A DNA stretch of 37,758 nt from Promethearchaeota archaeon (GCA_019058015.1 JAHLWH010000019.1:1-37758); one strand, 5' to 3'; numbered from the stretch's first letter, positions 18,644 to 28,033 are shown. The notes: a model not told the origin generated them from the sequence alone. Made by a program: numbers and translations.

Positions 18644-19438
18644 ATGAAAAAAAGCAATAAAGAATTTGATTTTGTTAAGGGAATATTAACAGATATAGAT
18701 GGAACACTTTATTTTAAAGGAGTTCCAATTCCAGGAGCAATAGAAACTGTTTCTAGACTTCGTGATGTTGGTATTAAACTTATTTTTTTAACGAATACAG
18801 ACAGTAAATCACCACGAACAGTAATAAGAACCCTTCAGGAATATGGGTTTAATATTAAAGATGAAGAAGTTTTTACGCCCATTATTGCCTTAAAAGAATT
18901 TTTATCAAATTATCCCAATAAAAAATCTTATTTGGTGACTACCAAAGAGGTTAAAATGGAATTTCATGGTATTGCTCAGGTTAAAGGCTCTGAAAAAGCT
19001 GATTTTGTTATCATAAGCGACTTTCATGATGATTGGAACGTTAATCGCCTCAATAAAGCATTTAAATATATATTAAAGGGTGCAAAACTTCTGGGAACGC
19101 AGGGAAATCGATATTATCTTGATCGTAATGGTGAGCCAGTTATTGATACAGGTTCTTTCGTACAAATGCTAGCTAGTGCAGCTAATGTAACTCCAAGGAT
19201 ATTTGGGAAACCCTCAGCAGATTATTTCAGTAATTCTTTAAAAAAAATTAATCTTACTGCAAATGAAACTATTGTCATTGGTGATGACCTTGAATCTGAT
19301 ATCCAAGGAGCAAACAACGCCGGTATTAAAGGTGTGTTAGTAAAAACTGGGAAAGGACAATTTATAAAACCTTCAGAAATGTTAATAAAACCTTATAAGA
19401 TCATTAATTCCTTTAGTTCTATTTTTGAATTTTTTTAA
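18644..19438 (+). CDS. HAD-IIA family hydrolase (NagD/HDHD2-like)
   Basis: GILTDIDGTLYFKG, FLTNTDSKSPRTV, FGKPSADYF, VIGDDLESDIQGANNAG. Confidence 0.9.
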   Translation: MKKSNKEFDFVKGILTDIDGTLYFKGVPIPGAIETVSRLRDVGIKLIFLTNTDSKSPRTVIRTLQEYGFNIKDEEVFTPIIALKEFLSNYPNKKSYLVTTKEVKMEFHGIAQVKGSEKADFVIISDFHDDWNVNRLNKAFKYILKGAKLLGTQGNRYYLDRNGEPVIDTGSFVQMLASAANVTPRIFGKPSADYFSNSLKKINLTANETIVIGDDLESDIQGANNAGIKGVLVKTGKGQFIKPSEMLIKPYKIINSFSSIFEFF

Positions 19439-19499
19439 AATTTATATATCACTCTTCTTATCAGATTATATTATATATTCTTGATTGAAAAATCGAATT

Positions 19500-21284
19500 C
19501 TAAAATCTTAATTTTCCTTCTTTTATTTTTTGATATGCAGAATTGTCGAGCGGCATATATTGTTTCTTATTTGAATTCCAGAAAAAAAGTGGATCTTTAA
19601 TTATTTTAATATTATATGCTTCTTTTCGGAGATCTGTTTTTTTTATTTTTTCTGGTCCAGTAGTCTCAAGTTCATCACATAACCTAAAAAACCTGGGGAT
19701 AGAATAACCAGGTAATACTTCGACAATAAATCGAGAAAAATCATCAATTTCAAATTTAATTGACGGATTTAATTTGATAGCTGCCATGCCCGCCTTCCCT
19801 TCTGTATTGGGAATTACAACACCATAAACAGCAGACATATATATTGCTTTATAGGAATTTAAAATTGCTTCAACCTCTAAAGTGGAAATATTTTCCCCTT
19901 TCCATCGAAATGTATCTCCAAATCTATCAGCGAAAGACACCCAGAGATCTTCATGGAGCTTTAACATATCACTTGTATTGAAATACTTGTCATTATTTTT
20001 AAAAACGTCACATAATATTTTCTTTTGAGTTTTTTCTTTATCTTTATATCCCGTAAAAAAGGTTTTTTTGTCTATCTTAATCAAAGCCATTCCAATGTCT
20101 TCAGGTTTGCATTTTAAACAAAAACCCCTTTCATTTTTATAGAGTTCACCTGTTTCTGGGTCAACTTTCGCTAATTCAAGCCCTCCTTGATTATTTCGTC
20201 CAATCATTCCTGGGATTTCCTCAACATTATATAATGATCGATGACCCTCAGTTAAACCATAGAATTCATAAATATGTTCAATTTGGAAACGAGACTGAAA
20301 TTGTTCCCAAATTTCCTTTCGAAATCCTAGTCCCAGCATTTTTTTAAGTGTTTTTCTCTGCTTTTGAATCATTTCATATTCAGATGGAGGTTGATTGAGA
20401 AGGTATCGAGGCATTTCTCCTACATATGTTGTAAAAGTCACTTGATATTTTTGAATATCTTTCCAGAATTCAGATGCAGAAAATCGTTTTCTTAATGCCG
20501 TTGCTGCACCTGCAAGAATTGCTGTCATCCAAGCGATTCCTATTGGAACATTGTGATATAAAGGCATTGCAATATAGACGATGTCATGAGAATCTACTTG
20601 AGCCAAAGCGAAGCCTAATATATACCCTTGAGTATATAACTTGAAACCTTGCATAATTACTGCTTTAGGTAATCCTGTTGTGCCTGAGGTAAACATATAA
20701 TATACAGTTTCTCGAACAATTGAGTTAAAGGTAGTATTAGGATTATTTTTAGAAATTGATTCAAGTTCTTTTGGCAACTCTATAAAATCATGTTTAATAT
20801 TTTGAGCATTATTAACAACAAAAATTTGGTTATTCTTATAAGGAAGCTTATCGACTATCTCATTAAATGACGATAAGCTATCTCCATCAATAATAATCCA
20901 CTTTGGTTCAACAATATTAAATGCATGAGTTAAGGCTTGCTTTTTTTGATTAACATTGATTAATGCACTAATTCCTTGAATTTTATTTATCCCAGTTGCA
21001 AAGAATAGATATTCAGGAGTATTTTCCAACATAATTGCGACGGTATCGTAGTGTTTTAACCCTAAATTTAGAAAATAATTAGCGATTCTATTGCTCTCCT
21101 TATTAAAATCTTGCCAAGTCCAAGAATTATCCTGAAAATATAAGGCTATATCTTTCGGTTTCTCCTTCGCTAATTGTTCAATGCGGATACCAATACTGTG
21201 TTTTGGATTTTGATGAACTTGTGTCATTTTTTTCGTAAATCGATTTAAAAATTCCACTTCTCTAAGAGTCATTGTTTTTACCAT
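19500..21284 (-). CDS. Acyl-CoA synthetase of the FATP/SLC27 (very-long-chain) type
   Basis: AMP-binding YYMFTSGTTGLPKAVIM, YEFYGLTEG, DTFRWKGENISTLEVEAIL (FATP-type signature). Confidence 0.85.
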   Translation of the reverse strand: MVKTMTLREVEFLNRFTKKMTQVHQNPKHSIGIRIEQLAKEKPKDIALYFQDNSWTWQDFNKESNRIANYFLNLGLKHYDTVAIMLENTPEYLFFATGINKIQGISALINVNQKKQALTHAFNIVEPKWIIIDGDSLSSFNEIVDKLPYKNNQIFVVNNAQNIKHDFIELPKELESISKNNPNTTFNSIVRETVYYMFTSGTTGLPKAVIMQGFKLYTQGYILGFALAQVDSHDIVYIAMPLYHNVPIGIAWMTAILAGAATALRKRFSASEFWKDIQKYQVTFTTYVGEMPRYLLNQPPSEYEMIQKQRKTLKKMLGLGFRKEIWEQFQSRFQIEHIYEFYGLTEGHRSLYNVEEIPGMIGRNNQGGLELAKVDPETGELYKNERGFCLKCKPEDIGMALIKIDKKTFFTGYKDKEKTQKKILCDVFKNNDKYFNTSDMLKLHEDLWVSFADRFGDTFRWKGENISTLEVEAILNSYKAIYMSAVYGVVIPNTEGKAGMAAIKLNPSIKFEIDDFSRFIVEVLPGYSIPRFFRLCDELETTGPEKIKKTDLRKEAYNIKIIKDPLFFWNSNKKQYMPLDNSAYQKIKEGKLRF

Positions 21285-21403
21285 AGAATTTCCTCTTAAT
21301 CACTTAATTTTTTAAAAATTTTTGAGATGAGTATAATTTAATTAGATTTAATTAATTAAACTTTTTTTTTACAAAATAGGAAAAAAAATAGAATTTGGGT
21401 TAT

Positions 21404-22279
21404 TTATGCTTTAAGTCTTCTAGGATTCTTAAAGAGGTCGAGTTCTTCTTTATCTGGGCTGAATTTATAATCAGATTTAGGGTCATCAAATTTTTTAAAA
21501 AGTTCTTTTACTGTTTTTTCAGCAACCTCTAAAAATTTGCAAGCACATGCAAATAAAGTGAGAATTTTAGTGAAAGTTTTATTTTTGCTTAATTCTTCAT
21601 CAAGAATTTCAATCTCCCATTTCCCGCCGAGATTAAGCTTTTTTCCATCAATGTCAGCGATCTTTCTTTCTTTTTCAGTGACTTCGAAATCAAGACCCAA
21701 CCCAACTTTCCCTTTAATTTCAAAAACTCTTAATGACTCATTATCTTTCTCTGGAAGTAACGGGAAAGCAAATTTCCATCCTTTTAATCTTCTGGATCTT
21801 ATAATTCTATATAAATTTTTATTCTGAGGTAAATTAACAATTAAAATAACGCCTGGATCACCTTTTATGTGATATGATTGGATCAAGGATTCTGTTGTAC
21901 TGATTTCAATTCCGCCTGTAAAATTTCCACCTTTATCATCTTTAATAGGGGTAAATGTTCTTATCTTTAAATCACGGTCTGCTAAATTTTTTTCTTTCCA
22001 AGACTTCTCATTATATGCAATTACTTGTCTTTTATCTGTATCTCCATCAATAGTAATATCTCCTTCGATTTCAAATCTTTTTGTAAAATATCTAGATTTA
22101 GCCGAATATTTTATACTTTTATGGAGTCCTAACTCGCTCATATGAGCAGAAGTTCTCCAAAAGTCGACTTCAATACGCTTGTAAACCTTATCTGAAGTTT
22201 TTTTGGTTTCAACCTTTTTTTCTTTTTTCTCTTTCTTTCTTTCTTTCTTGGTTTCTTTTTCTTTTTTCTTCTTAGCCAT
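21404..22279 (-). CDS. Uncharacterized protein with Lys/Glu-rich N-terminal tail
   Basis: Uninterrupted 291-aa ORF, tail MAKKKKEKETKKERKKEKKEKKVETKK; no family recognised. Confidence 0.6.
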   Translation of the reverse strand: MAKKKKEKETKKERKKEKKEKKVETKKTSDKVYKRIEVDFWRTSAHMSELGLHKSIKYSAKSRYFTKRFEIEGDITIDGDTDKRQVIAYNEKSWKEKNLADRDLKIRTFTPIKDDKGGNFTGGIEISTTESLIQSYHIKGDPGVILIVNLPQNKNLYRIIRSRRLKGWKFAFPLLPEKDNESLRVFEIKGKVGLGLDFEVTEKERKIADIDGKKLNLGGKWEIEILDEELSKNKTFTKILTLFACACKFLEVAEKTVKELFKKFDDPKSDYKFSPDKEELDLFKNPRRLKA

Positions 22280-22432
22280 AGAATTTCAACTTATAAATTT
22301 TTAATTTAAAAAATTTACTAAGGATATTATAAAAAATTAATCTATTAAATCCTTTATTTTATTTAAAAGAATAATAAATCAATTTATAAAATATTTTCCA
22401 AGATTTTTAATCTTAAAAAAAGTTTTTATTAA

Positions 22433-22936
22433 ATGGAAAGGATGTCGCAACTAAACTTTATGGATATTTATAAATTTTTACCAAAAACTAATTGTAAGGA
22501 ATGTGATTTGCCTACATGTATGGCATTTGCCTTAGCATTGGTTAAGGGTGAGAAACAGCCAAAAGATTGTCCTCCACTTCTCGAACCTAAGTATAAACAA
22601 AGTTTAGATAAATTAAATGAGTTATTTGAAGGGGTAGGAGTGGGGGGAAAAGACTTACATATTGATATTGATAATGAAAAATGTGATGGGTGCGGCGTAT
22701 GTGTGATTGTTTGTCCTGTTAATGCTCGATATTGTCCTAATTCTTTAAGTGGAAAATTACCAGATTTCCCTCCCAATGAATATCAATTATTTCAAATAAA
22801 AAACGGAAAATCAGAACTTTTAAATTTGGAATATTGTAGAAGATTAGAAGCAGAAGGACGAGAGCGTGAATGCCGAGTATGTGAAGTATATTGTCCACGG
22901 GATTCAATAGAAATTAAGTATTATACAGCCAAATAA
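22433..22936 (+). CDS. Fe-S protein: PF04060-type 4Fe-4S N-domain plus ferredoxin-like domain, first gene of divergent fwd' operon
   Basis: LPKTNCKECDLPTCMAFALALVKGEKQPKDCPPL; CDGCGVCVIVCPVNARYCP; CRVCEVYCPRDSI. Confidence 0.8.
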   Translation: MERMSQLNFMDIYKFLPKTNCKECDLPTCMAFALALVKGEKQPKDCPPLLEPKYKQSLDKLNELFEGVGVGGKDLHIDIDNEKCDGCGVCVIVCPVNARYCPNSLSGKLPDFPPNEYQLFQIKNGKSELLNLEYCRRLEAEGRERECRVCEVYCPRDSIEIKYYTAK

Positions 22937-22986
22937 CATCTTCAAATTAAATAATAATTATAACTTAAATTAATGGAATGATATAA

Positions 22987-24321
22987 ATGACTCAAAGTAC
23001 AAAAAATCAAGAAAGAATCCAGAGATTTGTGTGTCCTGGATGTTCATTATATTGCGACGATAATCAAGTCATATATTCCGAAAATAATGAAATTATCGAG
23101 ACTTATGGTTTATGCTTAAAGGGTTATAAAAAATTAAATGAAATTAATTCAAAAAATCGCATCAAAAAACCCTTAATTCGCAAGAATGGTGAGTTAAAAG
23201 AAGTATCATTAGATAAGGCACTAAATAAAGTTAAAGAAATTATTAACTCTTCCCAAAAATCCCTCCTATATGGTTTTGTTAATACAACTTGTGAAGCACA
23301 AATAAATGGAATATGGCTTGCCAAGAAAATAAATGGATTCATTGAGTCTAATGCATCAATTTGTCATGGTCAAACTTATTCGAATGCTATCGAGAGTGGA
23401 TTCCATTCTACTACATTAAATGAATGTATTAATAAAGCTGACGTATTTATATTTTGGGGTTCTAACGCTGCAGAGTCCAACCCGAAATTTTTAACAAAAA
23501 CAATTTTTTCAAGAGGTAAATTTAGAATAACGGGAAGAGAAATAAAAACATTAATTTTAGTTGATCCTCGAAAAACCGCGACTTATGGAGTTGCTGGAGT
23601 TCGGGATTTGTATATTCCTTTAAAACCTGGCAAAGATTTGGAGCTAATTCAATTTTTAAAAGATATGATTTTAAAGGAAAAATCCGAAGTACCAGCTGAT
23701 GGTTTTGTTGGTGTTGATAAACAGGATTTAAATCGTCTCATCCTAAATTTGAAAGGTTCAGAAAATGGTGTAATCCTTTTTGGACAAGGAGTAATTAATT
23801 CCAATCCTAATGGAAATGTTATAAAGGCTTTAATTGAATTGGTGGATTTGATTAATGAAACTTCTAAGAGAAGTCGTTTTTCAATTATTCCTATGACCGG
23901 GCATAATATGAATGGTTTTATCCAAGTTTCTTTATCTTTATTGGGAAAAATGGACCAAATAGAATTTTCTGATAACCAACTTATCGAATCAAATAAAGAC
24001 TTAATTTCTAAAATAAAGGATGACGAATTTGACATGTCCATTATCGTTGCTTCGGATCCAATATCTAATTTACCGATAACCCTAAGCTCCAAATTAGCAA
24101 AAAAACCCATAATTGCAATTGATTGCTTTATTACCCCTACAACAAAATTAGCTGATGTTATATTGCCCGTGGCAATTACAGGAATAGAAACTGATGGACT
24201 TGTGTATAGAATGGATAATATTCCTATGAATTTGCAAAAAATAATCGATCCACCAGCTAATCTGCCTTCTGATGAGCAGATTTTGCTGAAAATAATACAA
24301 AAAATGGAGGAAAAAAGATGA
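22987..24321 (+). CDS. Divergent formylmethanofuran dehydrogenase subunit B paralog (FwdB')
   Basis: CPGCSLYCDD FeS motif, ASICHGQT, FWGSNAAESNPK, VDPRKTATYG; aligns to FwdB at 28851-30167; MRGH -> MTGH. Confidence 0.85.
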   Translation: MTQSTKNQERIQRFVCPGCSLYCDDNQVIYSENNEIIETYGLCLKGYKKLNEINSKNRIKKPLIRKNGELKEVSLDKALNKVKEIINSSQKSLLYGFVNTTCEAQINGIWLAKKINGFIESNASICHGQTYSNAIESGFHSTTLNECINKADVFIFWGSNAAESNPKFLTKTIFSRGKFRITGREIKTLILVDPRKTATYGVAGVRDLYIPLKPGKDLELIQFLKDMILKEKSEVPADGFVGVDKQDLNRLILNLKGSENGVILFGQGVINSNPNGNVIKALIELVDLINETSKRSRFSIIPMTGHNMNGFIQVSLSLLGKMDQIEFSDNQLIESNKDLISKIKDDEFDMSIIVASDPISNLPITLSSKLAKKPIIAIDCFITPTTKLADVILPVAITGIETDGLVYRMDNIPMNLQKIIDPPANLPSDEQILLKIIQKMEEKR

Positions 24322-24692
24322 AATTACTGTTAAGTACAATACGCGAGTTAAAATATGATCAAAAAATCCTTATTAATGAATTATCTGAGAAAGAGCTCAA
24401 AGATAATGTAGCTATCTGCTTAATTCATCCAGAAACATACAATAAAATTGTGTCAAAATCTGGAGTAAATTTAAAATTAACAACCAGTTATGGTTCAGTT
24501 GTTTTAAAGCCAGTTTGGGATGAATCTATTCCCTTAGAAATGATTTACATAAATAAATCAATTTGGGCTAATCAAATCACCGGGGATTTTAAGCAAAAAA
24601 TTCTTTTTAAAAATTTAGAGGTTGAAATTGAGCCAACGGAAGAGGATGTTCCAGAAATCTCTAATCTATTAGAAAAACTGAAAAATTTCTAA
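24318..24692 (+). CDS. Divergent formylmethanofuran dehydrogenase subunit D paralog (FwdD')
   Basis: Overlaps fwdB' by 4 bp; similar size and layout to FwdD at 30183 (INKSIWANQIT vs IPMGPWANAVI); GTGMPSYKG motif not recognisable. Confidence 0.75.
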   Translation: MKLLLSTIRELKYDQKILINELSEKELKDNVAICLIHPETYNKIVSKSGVNLKLTTSYGSVVLKPVWDESIPLEMIYINKSIWANQITGDFKQKILFKNLEVEIEPTEEDVPEISNLLEKLKNF

Positions 24693-24708
24693 GAGAGGAA
24701 TTAAAATA

Positions 24709-26385
24709 ATGTCCAATTTAATTATAAAAAATGGGATTGTTTTTGATCCGATAAATAATATTTCTGGTGAAAAGAAGGATTTATTAATTGAAGCAGGAAA
24801 AATTGTTGATAAATTCAAACACACTAATCCAAAAGATGCAAAATCTATAGATGCCAGTGGTAAAACAGTCATCCCAGGCGCAATAGATATTCACACGCAT
24901 ATTGCCTCACAACAAACTAATAATATCCGATTATTGGGCTCAAAAAATAAAGAAGTTCTACAATTTTGGAATGGGCTTACACTGGATTACTTAACAAAAG
25001 AATATGTTCAAAAGGGGTATACTTTTATTGTTGAGGCAAATGTATTCCCATCCTTAGCCAAACAAACTATTTTTAATTTTGGTCAAATTCCAATTTTAGA
25101 TAAAGCAATGCTGATTAATGCCAGCAATTTATGGTCTCTTGAATTGGAATATCAGAAGGGAGATATTGAAAAATTGTCAATATTTATCTCTGACTTCTTG
25201 GATTTAATCAAAGGTTTTGGAATAAAGATATATAATCCTTTTGAAGCAGAAGAATGGGATTTTAAAGAAATCAGAGATGATATAACGACAAATGGTCGAC
25301 TTTATAATTTTAATGCACTGGACGTTTTCAGAAATATGACTAAAACAATTGAGCAAATTGGATTACCCCATTCCATCCATGCTCATATTGACGGATATGA
25401 ATCAAAGATCGGGGAGTTAAATGCCATAAAAGTATTAGAGGATATTAAAACTCAAGGACTCACACCAAATCAATCAAGTCAAACAAAAATTAAACGTTCT
25501 CAAATATTCCATTTAGCTCATGCATCTGCTTATTCTTTTAACGACGATACTAAATTGATTAATTTTTTCAATTCAAATGACAATTTTGACCTTGATTTAG
25601 GTTTTATAAGTTTCAATCCTATAAATCCCCTAATTACATCGGATAGAAGGTTAATTAATAAATATTTGGATAAGAAAAAAGCTCCTAAGAAGTACCCCAT
25701 AATTAAAGGTGCAATTGAATCTGAAGGGGATCATTTTGAAACTTTCAGGACACTAAAAAAAGATAATTCGGAGTATTGCATGCTCTGGTCAAATGCTTTA
25801 AATTTAGCTTTAAGGATAAAAGATAAATGGAAACTTCAATTTTCAATAAATTTTCCCAATTATGCCCATTTAACTGACATTCCAGAAATTATCTCATGGT
25901 TATTGAATAAAAATTCTAGGACCACTTTTATGGAAAATATGAATAATGAATTTAAACAAGACAATCCAATCTTTAATATAGAAGATACTTTTTCCATTAA
26001 TGATTTAATAATCATAACACGAGCAAGTCCAGCTAAATCTTTGGGCTTGGGAGATATAAAAGGAAATTTGGGTATTGGAGCCGATGCAGATATTAATATT
26101 TTAAATATAAATCTTCAAGAAAAAGACTCAGCTTCTCAAATAGATGAGATTAAGAAAGCTTTTTCTGATATAGATACCGTGATTAAGAATGGAATTATTG
26201 TAAAACAGGGTGAAAAGATAAATCTAAATCATAAAGGTTCACTTTATTGGTCAAAAGGCACAGTTAATACCCAAAATTATGAAAAAATTATGGATAAAAA
26301 AAAGGAATTTTATAAAAAATATAGCTCAATCTTCTATGAATCATTGAAACCAAATACTGATAAAATTAAGTTAATTAAAATATAA
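24709..26385 (+). CDS. Divergent formylmethanofuran dehydrogenase subunit A paralog (FwdA'), amidohydrolase fold
   Basis: DIHTHIAS, GIKIYNPFEAEEW (carboxylysine position), SIHAHIDGYES, FHLAHASAYSF, SPAKSLGLGDIKGNLGIGADADINI; catalytic TDHPNGG replaced by INFPNYA. Confidence 0.85.
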   Translation: MSNLIIKNGIVFDPINNISGEKKDLLIEAGKIVDKFKHTNPKDAKSIDASGKTVIPGAIDIHTHIASQQTNNIRLLGSKNKEVLQFWNGLTLDYLTKEYVQKGYTFIVEANVFPSLAKQTIFNFGQIPILDKAMLINASNLWSLELEYQKGDIEKLSIFISDFLDLIKGFGIKIYNPFEAEEWDFKEIRDDITTNGRLYNFNALDVFRNMTKTIEQIGLPHSIHAHIDGYESKIGELNAIKVLEDIKTQGLTPNQSSQTKIKRSQIFHLAHASAYSFNDDTKLINFFNSNDNFDLDLGFISFNPINPLITSDRRLINKYLDKKKAPKKYPIIKGAIESEGDHFETFRTLKKDNSEYCMLWSNALNLALRIKDKWKLQFSINFPNYAHLTDIPEIISWLLNKNSRTTFMENMNNEFKQDNPIFNIEDTFSINDLIIITRASPAKSLGLGDIKGNLGIGADADINILNINLQEKDSASQIDEIKKAFSDIDTVIKNGIIVKQGEKINLNHKGSLYWSKGTVNTQNYEKIMDKKKEFYKKYSSIFYESLKPNTDKIKLIKI

Positions 26386-26407
26386 AATTGTTTAATTTTT
26401 GATAAAC

Positions 26408-26752
26408 TCACTCAAAAAGAAAAGATAGCATCTGTTCTACATCTTGAGGGGATAAATAAGCATATAATTCTTTATTTATTTCAAGATTATGCACAATTTT
26501 TTTATTTGGAAAAAATTTGCTAAAACAAATACAGCAGGGTATTCCAACTATTATTTTTTCATCAAAATTTTTTGATTGCTTCATTAGATTTAACAATTTT
26601 TTCTTAAGATTTATCGAATCGAGATCTTTTTTAAAATAAAAATCCAATAAATGACTTTTCTGAATTTTATTTTTACAAATCGGACATTTTGAATAGAATT
26701 CTAAAAATTCATTAAGTGTTTTTTTTTCATTATCAGTAAGTTTTCGGTTCAT
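26408..26752 (-). CDS. Uncharacterized small protein with putative zinc-ribbon Cys pairs
   Basis: MNRKLTDNEKKTLNEF...CPICKNK...CCICFSKF; start reassigned to 26752, avoiding overlap with the upstream gene. Confidence 0.55.
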   Translation of the reverse strand: MNRKLTDNEKKTLNEFLEFYSKCPICKNKIQKSHLLDFYFKKDLDSINLKKKLLNLMKQSKNFDEKIIVGIPCCICFSKFFPNKKIVHNLEINKELYAYLSPQDVEQMLSFLFE

Positions 26753-26768
26753 CTTAATCAAAAAAAAG

Positions 26769-27875
26769 TTAATGGTGGTGAATAGCATTTTCTATAATAT
26801 AGATTCCTCGTTTTTTGAGTTCTTTTATCATTTTAGTAATATTTAGATCTGGACAACCTTCAGGTGGAAATACACCGGGAGTCATTATCTCTTTCTCAAC
26901 GATCATCTGGCTTGCTATAGAAGCGGGTGTCGAGGTTAATTTTGCTACAGCCCCTACAGTTGCATAAGACAATCTGATATTCTTCTGTTGTTTTTGGCCT
27001 ATTATTTCACTACTGAAAGCAGAAATTATTTCTCTTTTCTCAATCTCACCAGTTAGAAGAGGTAAAATCTTTAGAAAGAATTTACAGATCAGCTTCATAA
27101 TTAAAATATTTTTAATAGGAATGAGCTTATCCATGGTTCGTGTTAATTGCACATTCGACTCAGGGAGTATTCCACCTTTACATACAGCCTCATTTGTATT
27201 GATAAAACGCGGAATAGTTACTGGTTCGGGGTGTCCAACAAAATAAAGCGGAATTAACCCGCAAGGATCTGGGAATTTAATAACTTCGCGTTCTGATAAA
27301 GCTTTTACTTTTAACCATTCTCCATCTCTATAAATAGGAATTTTTCCCATAGCGATATGAGCCCAGTGCATCATTTGTCCAAGACCAATTGTTTCCCCAG
27401 TATCTTCAAACCATAAAACACGCACTGAACTTACCTTATCCAGCTTCTCTGCACCCATTTTTGCCATTATATTCGTTAAACCAGGCGATGCACCGAAATT
27501 TATGAGATAGGTTAATCCTTCCCGCTCCACACTTTTATTCATATTTAGAAGTGTCAATGTCACATCATGGTCATCGCATATATCAGCGTAGTTTATCCCT
27601 GCTTGGAGAGCGGCTCTGGGGATCCAATCACCAAACTCAAAGTATGGCCCAATATTATTGATAACTAGTTTATAATTTTTAAGAACCTCTATCAAAGTAT
27701 CAAAATGCCGAATGTCTAGTCTCTGAAAGGAAGCTCTTTTCCCTAATCGCTTTGCAAGTTGTTCTCCTTCAATTTCCCTTAAGTCAGCTATTGTAACATC
27801 AAAACCGCTTCTAACGAGATCATCTGCAATAAATCTACCAATCTCTCCGCAACCACCCAAAATTATAATATTCAT
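26769..27875 (-). CDS. Saccharopine dehydrogenase-like family protein
   Basis: MNIIILGGCGEIGRFIADDLVRSGFDVTIADL, INNIGPYFEFG, INYADICDDHD, GASPGLTNIMA. Confidence 0.87.
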   Translation of the reverse strand: MNIIILGGCGEIGRFIADDLVRSGFDVTIADLREIEGEQLAKRLGKRASFQRLDIRHFDTLIEVLKNYKLVINNIGPYFEFGDWIPRAALQAGINYADICDDHDVTLTLLNMNKSVEREGLTYLINFGASPGLTNIMAKMGAEKLDKVSSVRVLWFEDTGETIGLGQMMHWAHIAMGKIPIYRDGEWLKVKALSEREVIKFPDPCGLIPLYFVGHPEPVTIPRFINTNEAVCKGGILPESNVQLTRTMDKLIPIKNILIMKLICKFFLKILPLLTGEIEKREIISAFSSEIIGQKQQKNIRLSYATVGAVAKLTSTPASIASQMIVEKEIMTPGVFPPEGCPDLNITKMIKELKKRGIYIIENAIHHH

Positions 27876-28033
27876 TTAATTACCTCCATTCAGCATTAAA
27901 ACAAGGTTATTAAAAAATATTTTGATTATGAATTTCAAAATTATAAAAGAGAATGAAAGTAAAGGCTCTTATAATTTAACTTGAGAAAGTATTAAATTAA
28001 TGAGATAATGATAAAAAGAGAATATAAAGAAAA

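Noticed and set aside
22468-22776. - strand 102-aa ORF opposite the Fe-S protein
   Set aside because: Antisense of a well-supported ferredoxin-like CDS; no recognisable motif.
23649-24110. - strand 153-aa ORF
   Set aside because: Antisense to fwdB'; translation lacks any domain signature.
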